Source: Bradyrhizobium sp. Ec3.3
Lineage (GTDB): Bacteria; Pseudomonadota; Alphaproteobacteria; Rhizobiales; Xanthobacteraceae
Direction of reading: 5' to 3'
Assembly: GCF_000472925.1 (NCBI RefSeq)
Contig: NZ_AXAS01000043.1
Coordinates: 24,644-88,643 of the forward strand
DNA: 64,000 bases
The notes under the pieces: model-generated
Databases searched by the model: none
Told to the model about the DNA's origin: nothing
Seen by the model: the letters and a program-made list of their open reading frames with translations, nothing else
Shown: positions 17,774 to 26,814 of the stretch, piece by piece
How positions within the stretch are numbered: position 1 is the first letter of the stretch
Layout of the letters: every line of letters begins with the position of its first letter
Program-made: the position numbers and the translations under genes

Positions 17774-18550
17774 TCAATCGTCCGCCTTCCCTTGCGGCGG
17801 AACAAGCGTCGGAGCGGCTAGAGCAGCCTCATCGAGCGCCTGGACGGGCACAGAAACGACGTTGGGCATTCCCCATGCCGTAGAGATTCGTATTTGGCGG
17901 GAAGCCCACACCAAAGTTTGCGTGAACACATTGCTGATGACCGCAGCGACGCGGCCGTCGCAATCGACCACCGGCGCTCCTGAAGCGCCGTGATCGATGA
18001 CGAAGCGATTCTCGCCTTCATAGATTTCCAGGAGCGCCATGCTGTCGAGCTTCCCGCCATCTCCCAATCGAACGAACCGCCCTTCTACGAGGTGCGGGCG
18101 GCCGGCCGGATAGGCGAACGTCATGACCTGCTCCTCCGGCACGAGCGGCTTGCTCCGGATCGCAAAGCTCCGCGCGGTGGAAACGGGCTGTTGGAGTTCG
18201 ATCACGGCCAGTTTTTCTGCGGCGTCTCCCGCCAGGCGCTGGATGCGCGCCCCGATCAACTGGGCGCCATCTTCGTCCCTGATCTCGAGCGGCCTCCACT
18301 CCTCTGTCGAGAGCTTCATCGCTCCGGCGACATGTTCGGCGGTGACGATCGTCGCCGGGGACAGGAACCAACCAGTGCCCCGGATGCCGACCACGTTGGG
18401 ATGCGCGTCGCGCTCCGCGTCATCCCAATACCGCATGATGCTGACGGTCGAGTGTGCAAGCTGCGCGGGATCAATGCACGCTGCACTGACCCGAGTGCTT
18501 GCAAGAACAATGAAAAGAAAAAGCAGCCGCCAAGCGGTATGTCGATGCAT
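17774..18550 (-). CDS. Secreted trypsin-like serine protease fold protein
   Basis: A 258-residue protein with a Sec signal peptide (residues 1-24, cleavage near RVSAA) and a chymotrypsin-type domain. The catalytic His is in IVTAEHVAG near residue 73 and the nucleophile in DHGASGAPVVD near residue 191. The position normally holding the catalytic Asp (D-[IL]-A-[VL]) reads EKLAVIEL, so the Asp seems replaced by Lys or supplied elsewhere. It may be a weak or non-catalytic member that binds rather than cuts. It is transcribed opposite to both AraC genes around it. Codon use resembles the accessory region. Confidence 0.75.
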   Translation of the reverse strand: MHRHTAWRLLFLFIVLASTRVSAACIDPAQLAHSTVSIMRYWDDAERDAHPNVVGIRGTGWFLSPATIVTAEHVAGAMKLSTEEWRPLEIRDEDGAQLIGARIQRLAGDAAEKLAVIELQQPVSTARSFAIRSKPLVPEEQVMTFAYPAGRPHLVEGRFVRLGDGGKLDSMALLEIYEGENRFVIDHGASGAPVVDCDGRVAAVISNVFTQTLVWASRQIRISTAWGMPNVVSVPVQALDEAALAAPTLVPPQGKADD

Positions 18551-19107
18551 CGCAATGTCCCCTGTTCCCCAGACTGAGGGGAAGATGAACTCTGCGACGG
18601 GGCAATAGGAAAGATCGACTTATCCAGAAGGGCTCTCCGGAATCCGGGACGTTTCGCGCCGCACTGTCACGCATTTGTCACAGATGCTCCTGCTGGAATA
18701 CAACAAGGAAGAATGGATTTTGGGGCCGCCTATGCGGAGAGCTTAGCCGGGCCAATGCCGCGGCAAACCGAACGTGACGCTGGCGGAGAGCGCGGTATCT
18801 CCATAAACCCGGCACATAGCTGCAACTCTAGCTTTAATCTCCGTTCAGTTTCGCGCTTTCTTTCTTGCTTGCTCCCTTCAAATTTGTCACGGGCGTTGTG
18901 CTTGCGCCTCATCTGAAGACAAACGGCGCGCAGCCTGACGAGATCACAGCTTGCCGGAATTGCATATTCGTCACATTCCACCCGCCGGACCGAACTTCCG
19001 AACCTGCATAGCCGAAGGCGGTCAGTTGCCTGATACTCCTGCGTGCGGTGAGACCCGTAATTCAACTGGTCGCAAGAACTGTCCGCCGGTCCAACGGGAC
19101 GGGACAC
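18551..19107. other. Intergenic region between protease-like gene and second AraC gene
   Basis: 557 bp without a supportable gene. It is AT-richer than average and holds repeated TTTGTCAC words (18671-18679 and 18881-18889). It probably contains the divergent promoters of the genes at 17774 (minus) and 19108 (plus). No terminator or RNA gene is recognised. Confidence 0.4.
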
Positions 19108-20046
19108 ATGGCAGAGACTTGCATACTTACCTTTGGCGATCCCGATAGTTACTCAGCCGGATTCGCCGATGCATGTATCAATCTCACGATAACAGGTGCC
19201 GGCGATTTCAAGGCACGGCTGACACGGCTGAAATTGAAGGATCTGGAAGTCTCTCTGTGTTGCGAGAACCTTCCGCGCTTTGCCTGTGTCTCGCTACCCC
19301 CGGAGCGAACGTTCATGTCGTTTCCAGTGGATGCGGAATCTCTCATATCCGACGGATTTGCTTTGCGTAGCGGCGACGTCGTTTTGCACGGTCGTGGCCA
19401 ACCCACGCATCAACAAACCAACGGCGCATGCCAATGGGGTTTGATCGCGCTATCTCCTGGGGTACTTGGGAGTTGCAGCAAGGCATTGACGGGTCGGACG
19501 ATTACGCCGCCGCACACAAGCAAGATACTCCGCCCGGCGCCGGCGGAGGCATTGAGATTCCAGCGTCTTTTTGCGAAAGCCTGCCGCCTTGCGGAAAGGC
19601 AAAAACTGGCTCCCGAGGCGGCAAGAGCGCTGGAGCGGGAACTACTTCACGCGACGATCAATTGCCTGGCCGCCAACGAGACGGGCGACAATCCCAAGAC
19701 TAGACTCCATCACGGCGCAGTGATCGCTCGTTTCGAAGAAGCGATAAGCAAACGCTTCGACCAAAAGCTAAGCATGTCCGCGCTTTGTGCAGAGATCGGC
19801 GTGCCAGAGCGAACACTGCGCATGTGCTGCACTGAATTTTTTGGCGTAAGCCCCACGCGATATCTCTTATTGCGACGATTGAACAAGGCTCGCGCCGCGT
19901 TGCGACGTGCCGATCCTTCGACAACGAGCGTGTCGGAAGTCGCCCGAAATCATCAGTTCCTCGAACTTGGGCGGTTCGCGGTGACGTATCGCATCACCTT
20001 CGGTGAATCGCCTTCGGTCACACTGCAACAGACTCCGCAAAGTTAG
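19108..20046 (+). CDS. AraC-family transcriptional regulator (paralog 2)
   Basis: A 312-residue protein with the same layout as the gene at 16713: a sensor domain with SFPVDAESL and GDVVLHGRG, and a C-terminal AraC domain with helix-turn-helix units MSALCAEIGVPERTLRMCC and VSEVARNHQFLELGRFAVTY. Shared features with paralog 1 include E-x-S-L/T-L-R, PTRYL and FxELGRF. ATG 19108 is chosen; an in-frame ATG at 19048 would add 20 residues. It lies 190 bp upstream of the arylsulfatase genes on the same strand and is the most likely local regulator of them. Confidence 0.85.
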   Translation: MAETCILTFGDPDSYSAGFADACINLTITGAGDFKARLTRLKLKDLEVSLCCENLPRFACVSLPPERTFMSFPVDAESLISDGFALRSGDVVLHGRGQPTHQQTNGACQWGLIALSPGVLGSCSKALTGRTITPPHTSKILRPAPAEALRFQRLFAKACRLAERQKLAPEAARALERELLHATINCLAANETGDNPKTRLHHGAVIARFEEAISKRFDQKLSMSALCAEIGVPERTLRMCCTEFFGVSPTRYLLLRRLNKARAALRRADPSTTSVSEVARNHQFLELGRFAVTYRITFGESPSVTLQQTPQS

Positions 20047-20235
20047 GCCCAAGCTGCCGAAATCGCATAGCGCACCCACGGCGCTTCGGCGAATTTTCCA
20101 GTCGCGAGAGCGTCGACCGAATGCGCGGGGCACGATCCCCCATGGATAAAGAGCAGGCGCGGTCGGCGGGTGGAGGTGGGCGAAGGCTGCGGCCCGCGCT
20201 TCAGCTTCAGCAGCCCGACATCAAGGGAAGCAACC

Positions 20236-21951
20236 ATGAGCATGTTCAGAACAATCTGGGGCGCTCTTGTCGTGTTGTGTACCACCACGACAATGGCGAG
20301 CATTCCTGCCTCCGCCCAGCAGGGACAAAAGCCCAACATCCTCTTCATCATGGGCGACGACATCGGATGGATGCAGCCGAGCATCTATCACCGCGGGTTG
20401 ATGGTTGGCGAGACGCCGAACATCGATCGCATCGGTAACGAAGGTGCGATGTTCGTGGACTACGTCGCCATGCAGAGCTGCACCTCCGGTCGCAACGCGT
20501 TCTTCACCGGCATGTATCCGCTGCGCACCGGCATGATCCCGCCGCAGCTCCCGGGGAGCCCGTCCTACCTGCGGCCCGGCACGCCTGCGCTCGCCCAGTT
20601 CCTGCTCGATCTCGGCTACAACACGGGCGAGTTCGGCAAGAACCATCTCGGCGACCACACCGAGGCCCTGCCGACCGCGCACGGCTTCCAGGAATACTGG
20701 GGCTATCTGTACCACCTCGATGCGATGCAGCAGGTCAGTTTCCCTGACATCAACAAGACTCCGCTCCAACAGACGGTTGCGCCGCCGTGCAAGAACACGC
20801 CGATTCCCGGCGTGCCGGAAGTGCCCGGCGCAGTCGATCCCAAGACCACGCTGTGTCTGACGCCCCCGCGCAACGTCCTCTGGTGCAAATCTCCGGACGG
20901 CACGGCCAAGAGCCAGATGTGCAGCGATGAGGGCCCGTTGACGCTCGACCGCTCGAGGACGGTGGACGAGGAGATCTCGGAGAAGGTCGTCGACTTCCTC
21001 GACCGCAACGATCCGAAGAAGACCAATAAGCCCTTCTTCGTCTGGTACAACCCGGCGCGCATGCACGTCGTCACCGTACTGCCGCCGAAGTACGAGGCCA
21101 TGGTGGGCGAGCGCGGCGGTAAGGACTGGGGCGTCAACGAAGCCGGCATGAAGCAGATGGACGACAACATCGGTGTCGTGCTCAAGAAACTGGACGACAT
21201 GGGCCAGGCCGACAATACCATCGTTGTGTTCACCACCGACAACGGCGCCGAGGCGATCTCCTTCCCGGACGGCGGCGTGACACCGTTCAAGGGCCAGAAG
21301 GGCGAAGCCTGGGAAGGCGGCTACCGCGCACCGATGGTGATCAAGTGGCCAGGCGTCATCAAGCCGGGCACGGTGAAGAACCAGCTCTTCGCGGCGCTCG
21401 ACTGGGTGCCCACCTTGGTCAATATTGCCGGTGGACCCAAGGGCGACGAGTTGAAGCAGCAGATCGAGGCAGGGAAGTACCCCGGCATCGTCAAGACGAC
21501 CCTCGACGGCTTCGACCAGCGCGACTACCTCGAAGGCAAGTCGGACAAGTCGGCTCGAGACCACTTCTTCTATTTCTCGGGCGCGACGCCGTCCGCGGTG
21601 CGCTACAAGAACTGGAAGATGTACTACACCATGTCGCAGCCCGGGCCGGCCGGCTGGATCATGCCGCTCATCCCGTTCCACTTCACGCTCGTCCAGAACA
21701 TCAAGCGCGATCCGTTCGAGCAGGCGGTCGGCATCGACCAGAAGACGGCGATGAGCTTGGGCGGTGCGCTCGGCTCCCCGGCGACCGCCTTCCAGTACGA
21801 TTGGAACATGCTGCCAATCGGTCAGCGGCTGTGGCTGGCGCACCTGACGAGTTACGAGAAGTTCCCGCCGCTACAGGCGCCGGAGAGCTACAACCTCAGT
21901 CAGGTGCTGGACGAGGTCAAGAAGGCCAATGCCAGTGGAGCGAGCGACTAG
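20236..21951 (+). CDS. Exported arylsulfatase-family protein, variant active site CTSGR
   Basis: A 571-residue type I sulfatase (alkaline phosphatase superfamily) with a Sec signal peptide (residues 1-27, cleavage at ASA-QQ). Metal ligands are D41-D42 in IMGDDIGW and D335-N336 in FTTDNGAE; GKNHLGDH near residue 136 matches the GKxHLG substrate motif. The nucleophile motif, normally C-x-P-x-R, reads C82-T-S-G-R, followed by the usual NAFFTG. Formylglycine-generating enzyme prefers Pro at the third position, so conversion of Cys82 is uncertain. It probably hydrolyses sulfate or phosphate monoesters in the periplasm. The next gene is a paralog. Start ATG 20236 follows AAGGGAAG. Confidence 0.88.
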   Translation: MSMFRTIWGALVVLCTTTTMASIPASAQQGQKPNILFIMGDDIGWMQPSIYHRGLMVGETPNIDRIGNEGAMFVDYVAMQSCTSGRNAFFTGMYPLRTGMIPPQLPGSPSYLRPGTPALAQFLLDLGYNTGEFGKNHLGDHTEALPTAHGFQEYWGYLYHLDAMQQVSFPDINKTPLQQTVAPPCKNTPIPGVPEVPGAVDPKTTLCLTPPRNVLWCKSPDGTAKSQMCSDEGPLTLDRSRTVDEEISEKVVDFLDRNDPKKTNKPFFVWYNPARMHVVTVLPPKYEAMVGERGGKDWGVNEAGMKQMDDNIGVVLKKLDDMGQADNTIVVFTTDNGAEAISFPDGGVTPFKGQKGEAWEGGYRAPMVIKWPGVIKPGTVKNQLFAALDWVPTLVNIAGGPKGDELKQQIEAGKYPGIVKTTLDGFDQRDYLEGKSDKSARDHFFYFSGATPSAVRYKNWKMYYTMSQPGPAGWIMPLIPFHFTLVQNIKRDPFEQAVGIDQKTAMSLGGALGSPATAFQYDWNMLPIGQRLWLAHLTSYEKFPPLQAPESYNLSQVLDEVKKANASGASD

Positions 21952-22036
21952 CTGCGCAAAGCGCCATGATGTGATCGGGCGCGCCCCGACCGAGCCCGAT
22001 CACGACCACTGAAGTGATGAAGCTTTCCAGAGTGAT

Positions 22037-22073
22037 GCGAGCTCTATTGGATCAGGAATCCAATAGAGCTCGC
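22037..22073. other. Perfect 16-bp hairpin between the two arylsulfatase genes
   Basis: Bases 22037-22052 (GCGAGCTCTATTGGAT) are exactly complementary to 22058-22073, leaving a 5-base loop (CAGGA). It lies 86 bp after the first sulfatase stop and 42 bp before the second start. No T-run follows, so it is not a classic terminator. It may be an RNA processing or stabilising element that sets the ratio of the two products. Confidence 0.7.
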
Positions 22074-22115
22074 AGAACTGTGGGCCGGCTGCGAGCCGGG
22101 TTTGGAGGATTGATC

Positions 22116-23714
22116 ATGTGCAATCCGAAAAACACATTCCTCAGGTTGCTCGCGGTTCTTGTAGCTGCAACCTCAATCCTTGCACCGGCATCTGCACAGC
22201 AGCCGCAGAAACCTAATATCCTCGTCATCATGGCCGACGACATCGGGTACTGGAACATCAGCGCCTATAACCGGGGACAGATGGGCTATCGCACGCCCAA
22301 CATCGATCGTATCGCCAACGAGGGCGCGATCTTCACCGACTATTATGGTCAGCAATCCTGCACTGCCGGGCGCGCCGCATTCATTACCGGACAAAGCCCG
22401 CTGCGCACGGGACTTTTAAAGGTTGGCCTGCCCGGGGCGAAAGAGGGATTGTCCGACAAGGATCCGACGATTGCCGAATTGCTCAAGCCACAGGGCTATG
22501 CGACGGGACAATTCGGCAAGAACCATCTTGGCGATCGCAACGAATTCCTGCCGACCGTACATGGCTTCGATGAGTTTTTCGGCAACCTCTATCATCTCAA
22601 TGCCGAGGATGAACCGGAGCACGCAGACTATCCGAAGAACCCGGCGTTCAGGGCGCAGTTCGGTCCGCGCGGCGTCCTAAAATGCATTGCAACGACCACC
22701 GACACGCCGGGTGACGATCCACGCTTTGGTCCCTGGGGCAAACAAAAATGCGAAGATACCGGGCCGCTCACCAAGAAGCGCATGGAAACAGTCGACGAGG
22801 AGTTCATCAAGGCCTCCACTGATTTCATCGAACGCGCCAACCGCGACGGAAAGCCGTTCTTCGTCTGGTTCAATCCGACCCGGATGCACATCTGGACCCG
22901 GCTAAAGCCGGAGTCACAAGGCAAGACCGGCTTTGGCCTCTATCCGGACGGCATGGTCGAGCATGACGGGCAGGTCGGACAGCTATTGAAGAAGCTCGAC
23001 GACCTCGGCATCGCCAACAACACGATCGTGATCTACACCACCGATAACGGCGCCGAAACATTCTCCTGGCCCGACGGCGGCGCAACCCCCTTCCGGGGCG
23101 AGAAGAACACCAATTGGGAAGGCGGCTATCGTGTGCCTGCGATGGTGCGATGGCCTGGACTGGTCCCTCCCCGTAGCGAGATCAACGATATCTTCTCTGC
23201 CGAGGATTGGGCGACCACGCTGGTCGCCGCGGCCGGCGAACCCGATATCAAAAACAAGCTGTTGCAGGGCTATGACGCGGCGGGCAGAAATTTCAAGGTT
23301 CACCTCGATGGATACGACCAGCGCGATCTGCTCGCAGGCAAGGGGGCGGACAAGCGCCGCGAGTTCTTCTACTGGACCGACGACGGCAACTTGGCCGGCT
23401 TGCGCTACGATCAGTGGAAGGCGGTGTTTTTGGAGCAGCGTGCCCACGGTCTCGATGTCTGGGCGGAGCCTCTGCAGCAGCTGAGGTTACCCAGATTGCT
23501 TAACTTGCGATCCGATCCTTTCGAGCGGTCGCAGCACGAATCGGGCGACTACGTGCGATGGTTCATTGAACACGCCTTCCTGCTTGTGCCGGCGCAGGCG
23601 ATCGTTGCGCAACATATCGCAAGCTTCCGCGAATTCCCCCCGCGCCAGCGGCCCGGCAGCTTCTCGGTCGAGCAGGCGATGGAAAAGCTGAGGCTCCCCC
23701 CATCGACGAATTAG
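22116..23714 (+). CDS. Exported arylsulfatase-family protein, variant active site CTAGR
   Basis: A 532-residue paralog of the preceding gene. The Sec signal peptide ends at ASA-QQ (residue 27), metal ligands are D41-D42 (IMADDIGYW) and D310-N311 (YTTDNGAE), and GKNHLGDR is present. The nucleophile motif is C82-T-A-G-R with AAFITG, at the same residue number as in paralog 1. C-x-A-x-R is used by some sulfatases matured by radical-SAM enzymes; no maturase gene is seen in this window. Start ATG 22116 follows GGAGGA at 22104; an upstream in-frame ATG at 22014 would put the hairpin inside the gene and spoil the signal peptide. AGGAGG at its stop serves the next gene. Confidence 0.88.
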   Translation: MCNPKNTFLRLLAVLVAATSILAPASAQQPQKPNILVIMADDIGYWNISAYNRGQMGYRTPNIDRIANEGAIFTDYYGQQSCTAGRAAFITGQSPLRTGLLKVGLPGAKEGLSDKDPTIAELLKPQGYATGQFGKNHLGDRNEFLPTVHGFDEFFGNLYHLNAEDEPEHADYPKNPAFRAQFGPRGVLKCIATTTDTPGDDPRFGPWGKQKCEDTGPLTKKRMETVDEEFIKASTDFIERANRDGKPFFVWFNPTRMHIWTRLKPESQGKTGFGLYPDGMVEHDGQVGQLLKKLDDLGIANNTIVIYTTDNGAETFSWPDGGATPFRGEKNTNWEGGYRVPAMVRWPGLVPPRSEINDIFSAEDWATTLVAAAGEPDIKNKLLQGYDAAGRNFKVHLDGYDQRDLLAGKGADKRREFFYWTDDGNLAGLRYDQWKAVFLEQRAHGLDVWAEPLQQLRLPRLLNLRSDPFERSQHESGDYVRWFIEHAFLLVPAQAIVAQHIASFREFPPRQRPGSFSVEQAMEKLRLPPSTN

Positions 23715-23723
23715 GAGGTGACT

Positions 23724-24053
23724 TTGCTCTCTCTCCTGCACTATCGCACGAACGGTCGCCTTCTGGTTTCGATCTTGACGATGTTGCCCGCCTTATCCGG
23801 ACCGCTCCCGACGGAGCCGGCATCGGCGCAGACAAACCCGTCCGGGAGCCCATTGCCTGGAAATACAGTCAAGGACATGCTGGCAGCACAGATCCGGACT
23901 CAAGGCGTTGCGTGCGAACAACCCAAGCGCGCGATACGAGACGCGAAGCGATCAAGGCCGGACTACGAGGTTTGGGTTTTGCAATGCAGCAACGCCACGT
24001 ACAGGATCAGTCGCTACCCCGACATGGCAGCGAAGGTGGAGCAACTGAGATAG
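23724..24053 (+). CDS. Small secreted hypothetical protein
   Basis: A 109-residue protein with an N-terminal signal sequence (LLVSILTMLPALSG...ASAQT, cleavage near residue 36) and a small domain with two cysteines (GVACEQ and VLQCSN) that could form a disulfide. AGGAGG overlaps the sulfatase stop and favours TTG 23724; GTG 23718 is the alternative. It begins 9 bases after the second sulfatase and is surely co-transcribed, so it may be an accessory of the sulfatases. Just downstream (24060-24175) another frame ends in YGWVNGCYQGYGYGW before a stop, possibly the tail of a decayed secreted protein. Confidence 0.65.
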   Translation: MLSLLHYRTNGRLLVSILTMLPALSGPLPTEPASAQTNPSGSPLPGNTVKDMLAAQIRTQGVACEQPKRAIRDAKRSRPDYEVWVLQCSNATYRISRYPDMAAKVEQLR

Positions 24054-24336
24054 CGCTCCCCGCATGGCGCCGGGGCCGCGCTCGCAAACCGTATGCGGAT
24101 TATGACCAATGTCTAGTTTGGGACGGCTACGGCTGGGTGAACGGCTGCTATCAAGGCTATGGCTACGGGTGGTGAGAAAAGGGATCGCTTGGCACGCGTC
24201 ATATTCACCTCGGCACCGCGGAACATGGAGCCTTCTGACCGGAATGCTCTGAATTGCCGAATTTGCATAGCCCGCACCGAATCCTTTGATCAATCTACCC
24301 TTCTAAAGGGTCGGCGAGGTCTAGCGAGTAGGGCCA

Positions 24337-26814
24337 GTGGCGCGCAAGAAGGGACGAACCGGCAACCGCGACGAGCCGTCAGAGCGCGCCGCCCCATCGA
24401 GGCCAGCCGCGGACGCTCGGAACGAAGCTGTCAGCGCCCAACCCCATCGCTCTCGGACATCGAAGCTGCGGATTGCAGTGTTTGCGTCAATTGCAGCGAT
24501 CGCGATAGGTAGCCTGGGCGTCTTCCTCCTCGGCGAGGAAAGAGCCGGCTTGCCCGAGACGCTACATCGCACGAGTGCGGCCACTGCTCCCGCCTTCGTC
24601 GGCAGCGAAGCCTGCGGCGAATGTCACAAGACTGAAGCAGCGTTGTGGGCCGGGTCCCAGCACCGGCACGCCATGCAGCACGCCAGTGCCGCCTCCGTGC
24701 TCGGTGACTTCAACGATGCGAGCTTTGATTACTACGGCGTCCATTCCCGCTTCTTCAAAACAGGGAACAAATTTTTCGTCGAGACCGACGGCGCCGACGG
24801 CAAGCTTGCGACCTTCGAGGCGAAATATACCTTCGGAATCGCCCCCCTCCAGCAATATCTGGTCGAATTTCCGGATGGCCGCATACAGGCACTTTCAATC
24901 GCCTGGGACAACCGGCCGAAGGACCAGGGCGGCCAACGCTGGTTTCATCTCTATCCAAATGAAGCGATCAAACACGACGACGTGTTGCATTGGACCAAGC
25001 TCAATCAAAACTGGAATTTCATGTGCGCCGAGTGCCATTCGACGGGCGTGCAAAAGAACTACGACGTGGCCAACGACCGGTTCCACACCAACTGGGCGGA
25101 GATCAGTGTCGGCTGCGAGGCATGCCACGGCAAGGGCTCACGACACGTCAACTGGGCATACAGTCAGCGGAGCTGGTGGCCATTCGGACGGGATAAAGAC
25201 CCTCTGAAGGGCCTTGCCGTGTTTCTCGACGAGCGGGACGGCGTGATTTGGAACCGCGATCCCAAGACCGGCAATCCGCAACGCAACGTCTCCCCTGCTG
25301 CGATACGCCGGGAAGTCGAGACCTGCGGCTTGTGTCATGCGCGACGGGCACAGTTTTCCGAGGACTGGATACCAGGGCGGCCATTGTCCGACACGCACCA
25401 GGTCTCCAATCTGGCCCGCGGTCTCTATCACGCCGATGGGCAGATGCTCGACGAAGTCTACAACTACGGCTCGTTCAAGCAGAGCAAGATGTTTGCAGCT
25501 GGCGTCACCTGCAGCGATTGCCACGATCCGCACGCCGCCAAATTGCGCGCGTCCGACGATGGCGTGTGCTTGCAGTGCCACGCTTCAGACAGCTATGAGG
25601 TTGCATCCCATACCCACCACAGTGACGTGACACCAAAAGTCACCTGTGCGTCCTGCCATATGCCGGTCAGCACCTATATGGTGGTTGACAAGCGGCATGA
25701 TCACAGCCTTCGAATTCCCAGGCCGGATCTTTCCGTGAAACTTGGCACGCCGAACGCCTGCAACAATTGTCACGTCGACAAATCCGCACAATGGGCGACC
25801 GATGCAGTCGAGCGCTGGCATGGGCCGGGTCGAAAAGGTTTCCAGAATTACGCTGAGGCCTTCCAGGCTTCTTGGACTGATCGTAGCGACGCGGCCGCTC
25901 TGCTGGCGTTCGTTGCAGCTAGCCCCACAATGCCGGCGATCGCGCGAGCAAGCGCTTTGAGCGAACTTCGATCCCGGGTCTCGCCCGCTACTATCGAGCT
26001 TGCCCGCAAGGGCTTGGCCGATCCTGATCCGATGGTTCGGATTGGTGCCCTCGAGATGCTCGACGGCCTTCCAGGCGACCGGCTCTGGCCCCTGGTCTCA
26101 CCCCTGCTCTCCGATTCAAGCCGTGGCGTTCGTATCAGGGCAGTGTCGGTGCTGGCTGCGGTGCCCGCTGCCAACCAGCCCGTCTCCGATCGTGCGGCTT
26201 ACGAGACGGCAACAGCCGAGTTCATCGCCGCGCAACGTTTCAACGCTGATCGACCTGAAGCTCGCTCAGCGCTCGGAAACTTCTTCGTCAGTCGCGGACT
26301 CACCACCGACGCAGAGAGCGAATACAAGAGCGCACTGCGCCTTAGCGCGCAATATGCGCCTGCCGCGATCAATCTCGCAGATTTGTACCGACGACTTGGC
26401 CGTGAGGGTGACGGAGCGAGCGTGCTGAGGACAGCCATCGTATCGTCCCCCCGGGACGCAGGACTGCACCATGCGCTCGGGCTCACCCTGACGCGACAGA
26501 AGTTGCCGGATGATGCACTCGGCGAATTCCGCCACGCGACCGAGCTGGAACCTGATCGGGCACGCTACGCCTATGTTTACGCCGTGGCGCTGCATTCATC
26601 GGGCCGCATCGATGAGTCGATGAAGGTTCTGAAGGAGAACCTGGCCCGGCATCCCGAAGATCGCGATACCCTGTTGGCGCTGGCAACCTTCAGCCGCGAC
26701 TCCGGAGATCTAGGTACCGCACTCGACTATCTCGAGCGCCTCTCCCATCTCGCGCCAAACGACCGCAACCTGGCTCGTCTAACCGACGAACTCCGCGCAC
26801 GTTTGAAACAATAG
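24337..26814 (+). CDS. Membrane-anchored octahaem cytochrome c with HEAT-like and TPR repeats
   Basis: An 825-residue protein. A basic N-terminus is followed by one membrane helix at residues about 46-66. Eight CxxCH haem motifs follow: CGECH (about 92), CAECH (229), CEACH (259), CGLCH (329), CSDCH (391), CLQCH (410), CASCH (437) and CNNCH (474). Residues about 505-620 look HEAT-like (ALSELRSR, VRIGALEML, VRIRAVSVL); residues about 640-820 are TPRs (ARSALGNFFVSRG, ALGEFRHATELEPDRARY, ALDYLERLSHLAP). It should be a periplasm-facing electron carrier or reductase with a scaffold domain. GTG 24337 is the apparent start. It follows the sulfatase genes on the same strand. Confidence 0.88.
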   Translation: MARKKGRTGNRDEPSERAAPSRPAADARNEAVSAQPHRSRTSKLRIAVFASIAAIAIGSLGVFLLGEERAGLPETLHRTSAATAPAFVGSEACGECHKTEAALWAGSQHRHAMQHASAASVLGDFNDASFDYYGVHSRFFKTGNKFFVETDGADGKLATFEAKYTFGIAPLQQYLVEFPDGRIQALSIAWDNRPKDQGGQRWFHLYPNEAIKHDDVLHWTKLNQNWNFMCAECHSTGVQKNYDVANDRFHTNWAEISVGCEACHGKGSRHVNWAYSQRSWWPFGRDKDPLKGLAVFLDERDGVIWNRDPKTGNPQRNVSPAAIRREVETCGLCHARRAQFSEDWIPGRPLSDTHQVSNLARGLYHADGQMLDEVYNYGSFKQSKMFAAGVTCSDCHDPHAAKLRASDDGVCLQCHASDSYEVASHTHHSDVTPKVTCASCHMPVSTYMVVDKRHDHSLRIPRPDLSVKLGTPNACNNCHVDKSAQWATDAVERWHGPGRKGFQNYAEAFQASWTDRSDAAALLAFVAASPTMPAIARASALSELRSRVSPATIELARKGLADPDPMVRIGALEMLDGLPGDRLWPLVSPLLSDSSRGVRIRAVSVLAAVPAANQPVSDRAAYETATAEFIAAQRFNADRPEARSALGNFFVSRGLTTDAESEYKSALRLSAQYAPAAINLADLYRRLGREGDGASVLRTAIVSSPRDAGLHHALGLTLTRQKLPDDALGEFRHATELEPDRARYAYVYAVALHSSGRIDESMKVLKENLARHPEDRDTLLALATFSRDSGDLGTALDYLERLSHLAPNDRNLARLTDELRARLKQ

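Noticed and set aside
20221..21843. 540-codon open frame opposite the first arylsulfatase
   Set aside because: Antisense to a gene with intact signal peptide and active-site motifs; no independent evidence.
24286..24293. TTGATCAA near the cytochrome gene as an FNR/FixK box
   Set aside because: The half sites abut without the required four-base spacer, so it is not an FNR-type site.
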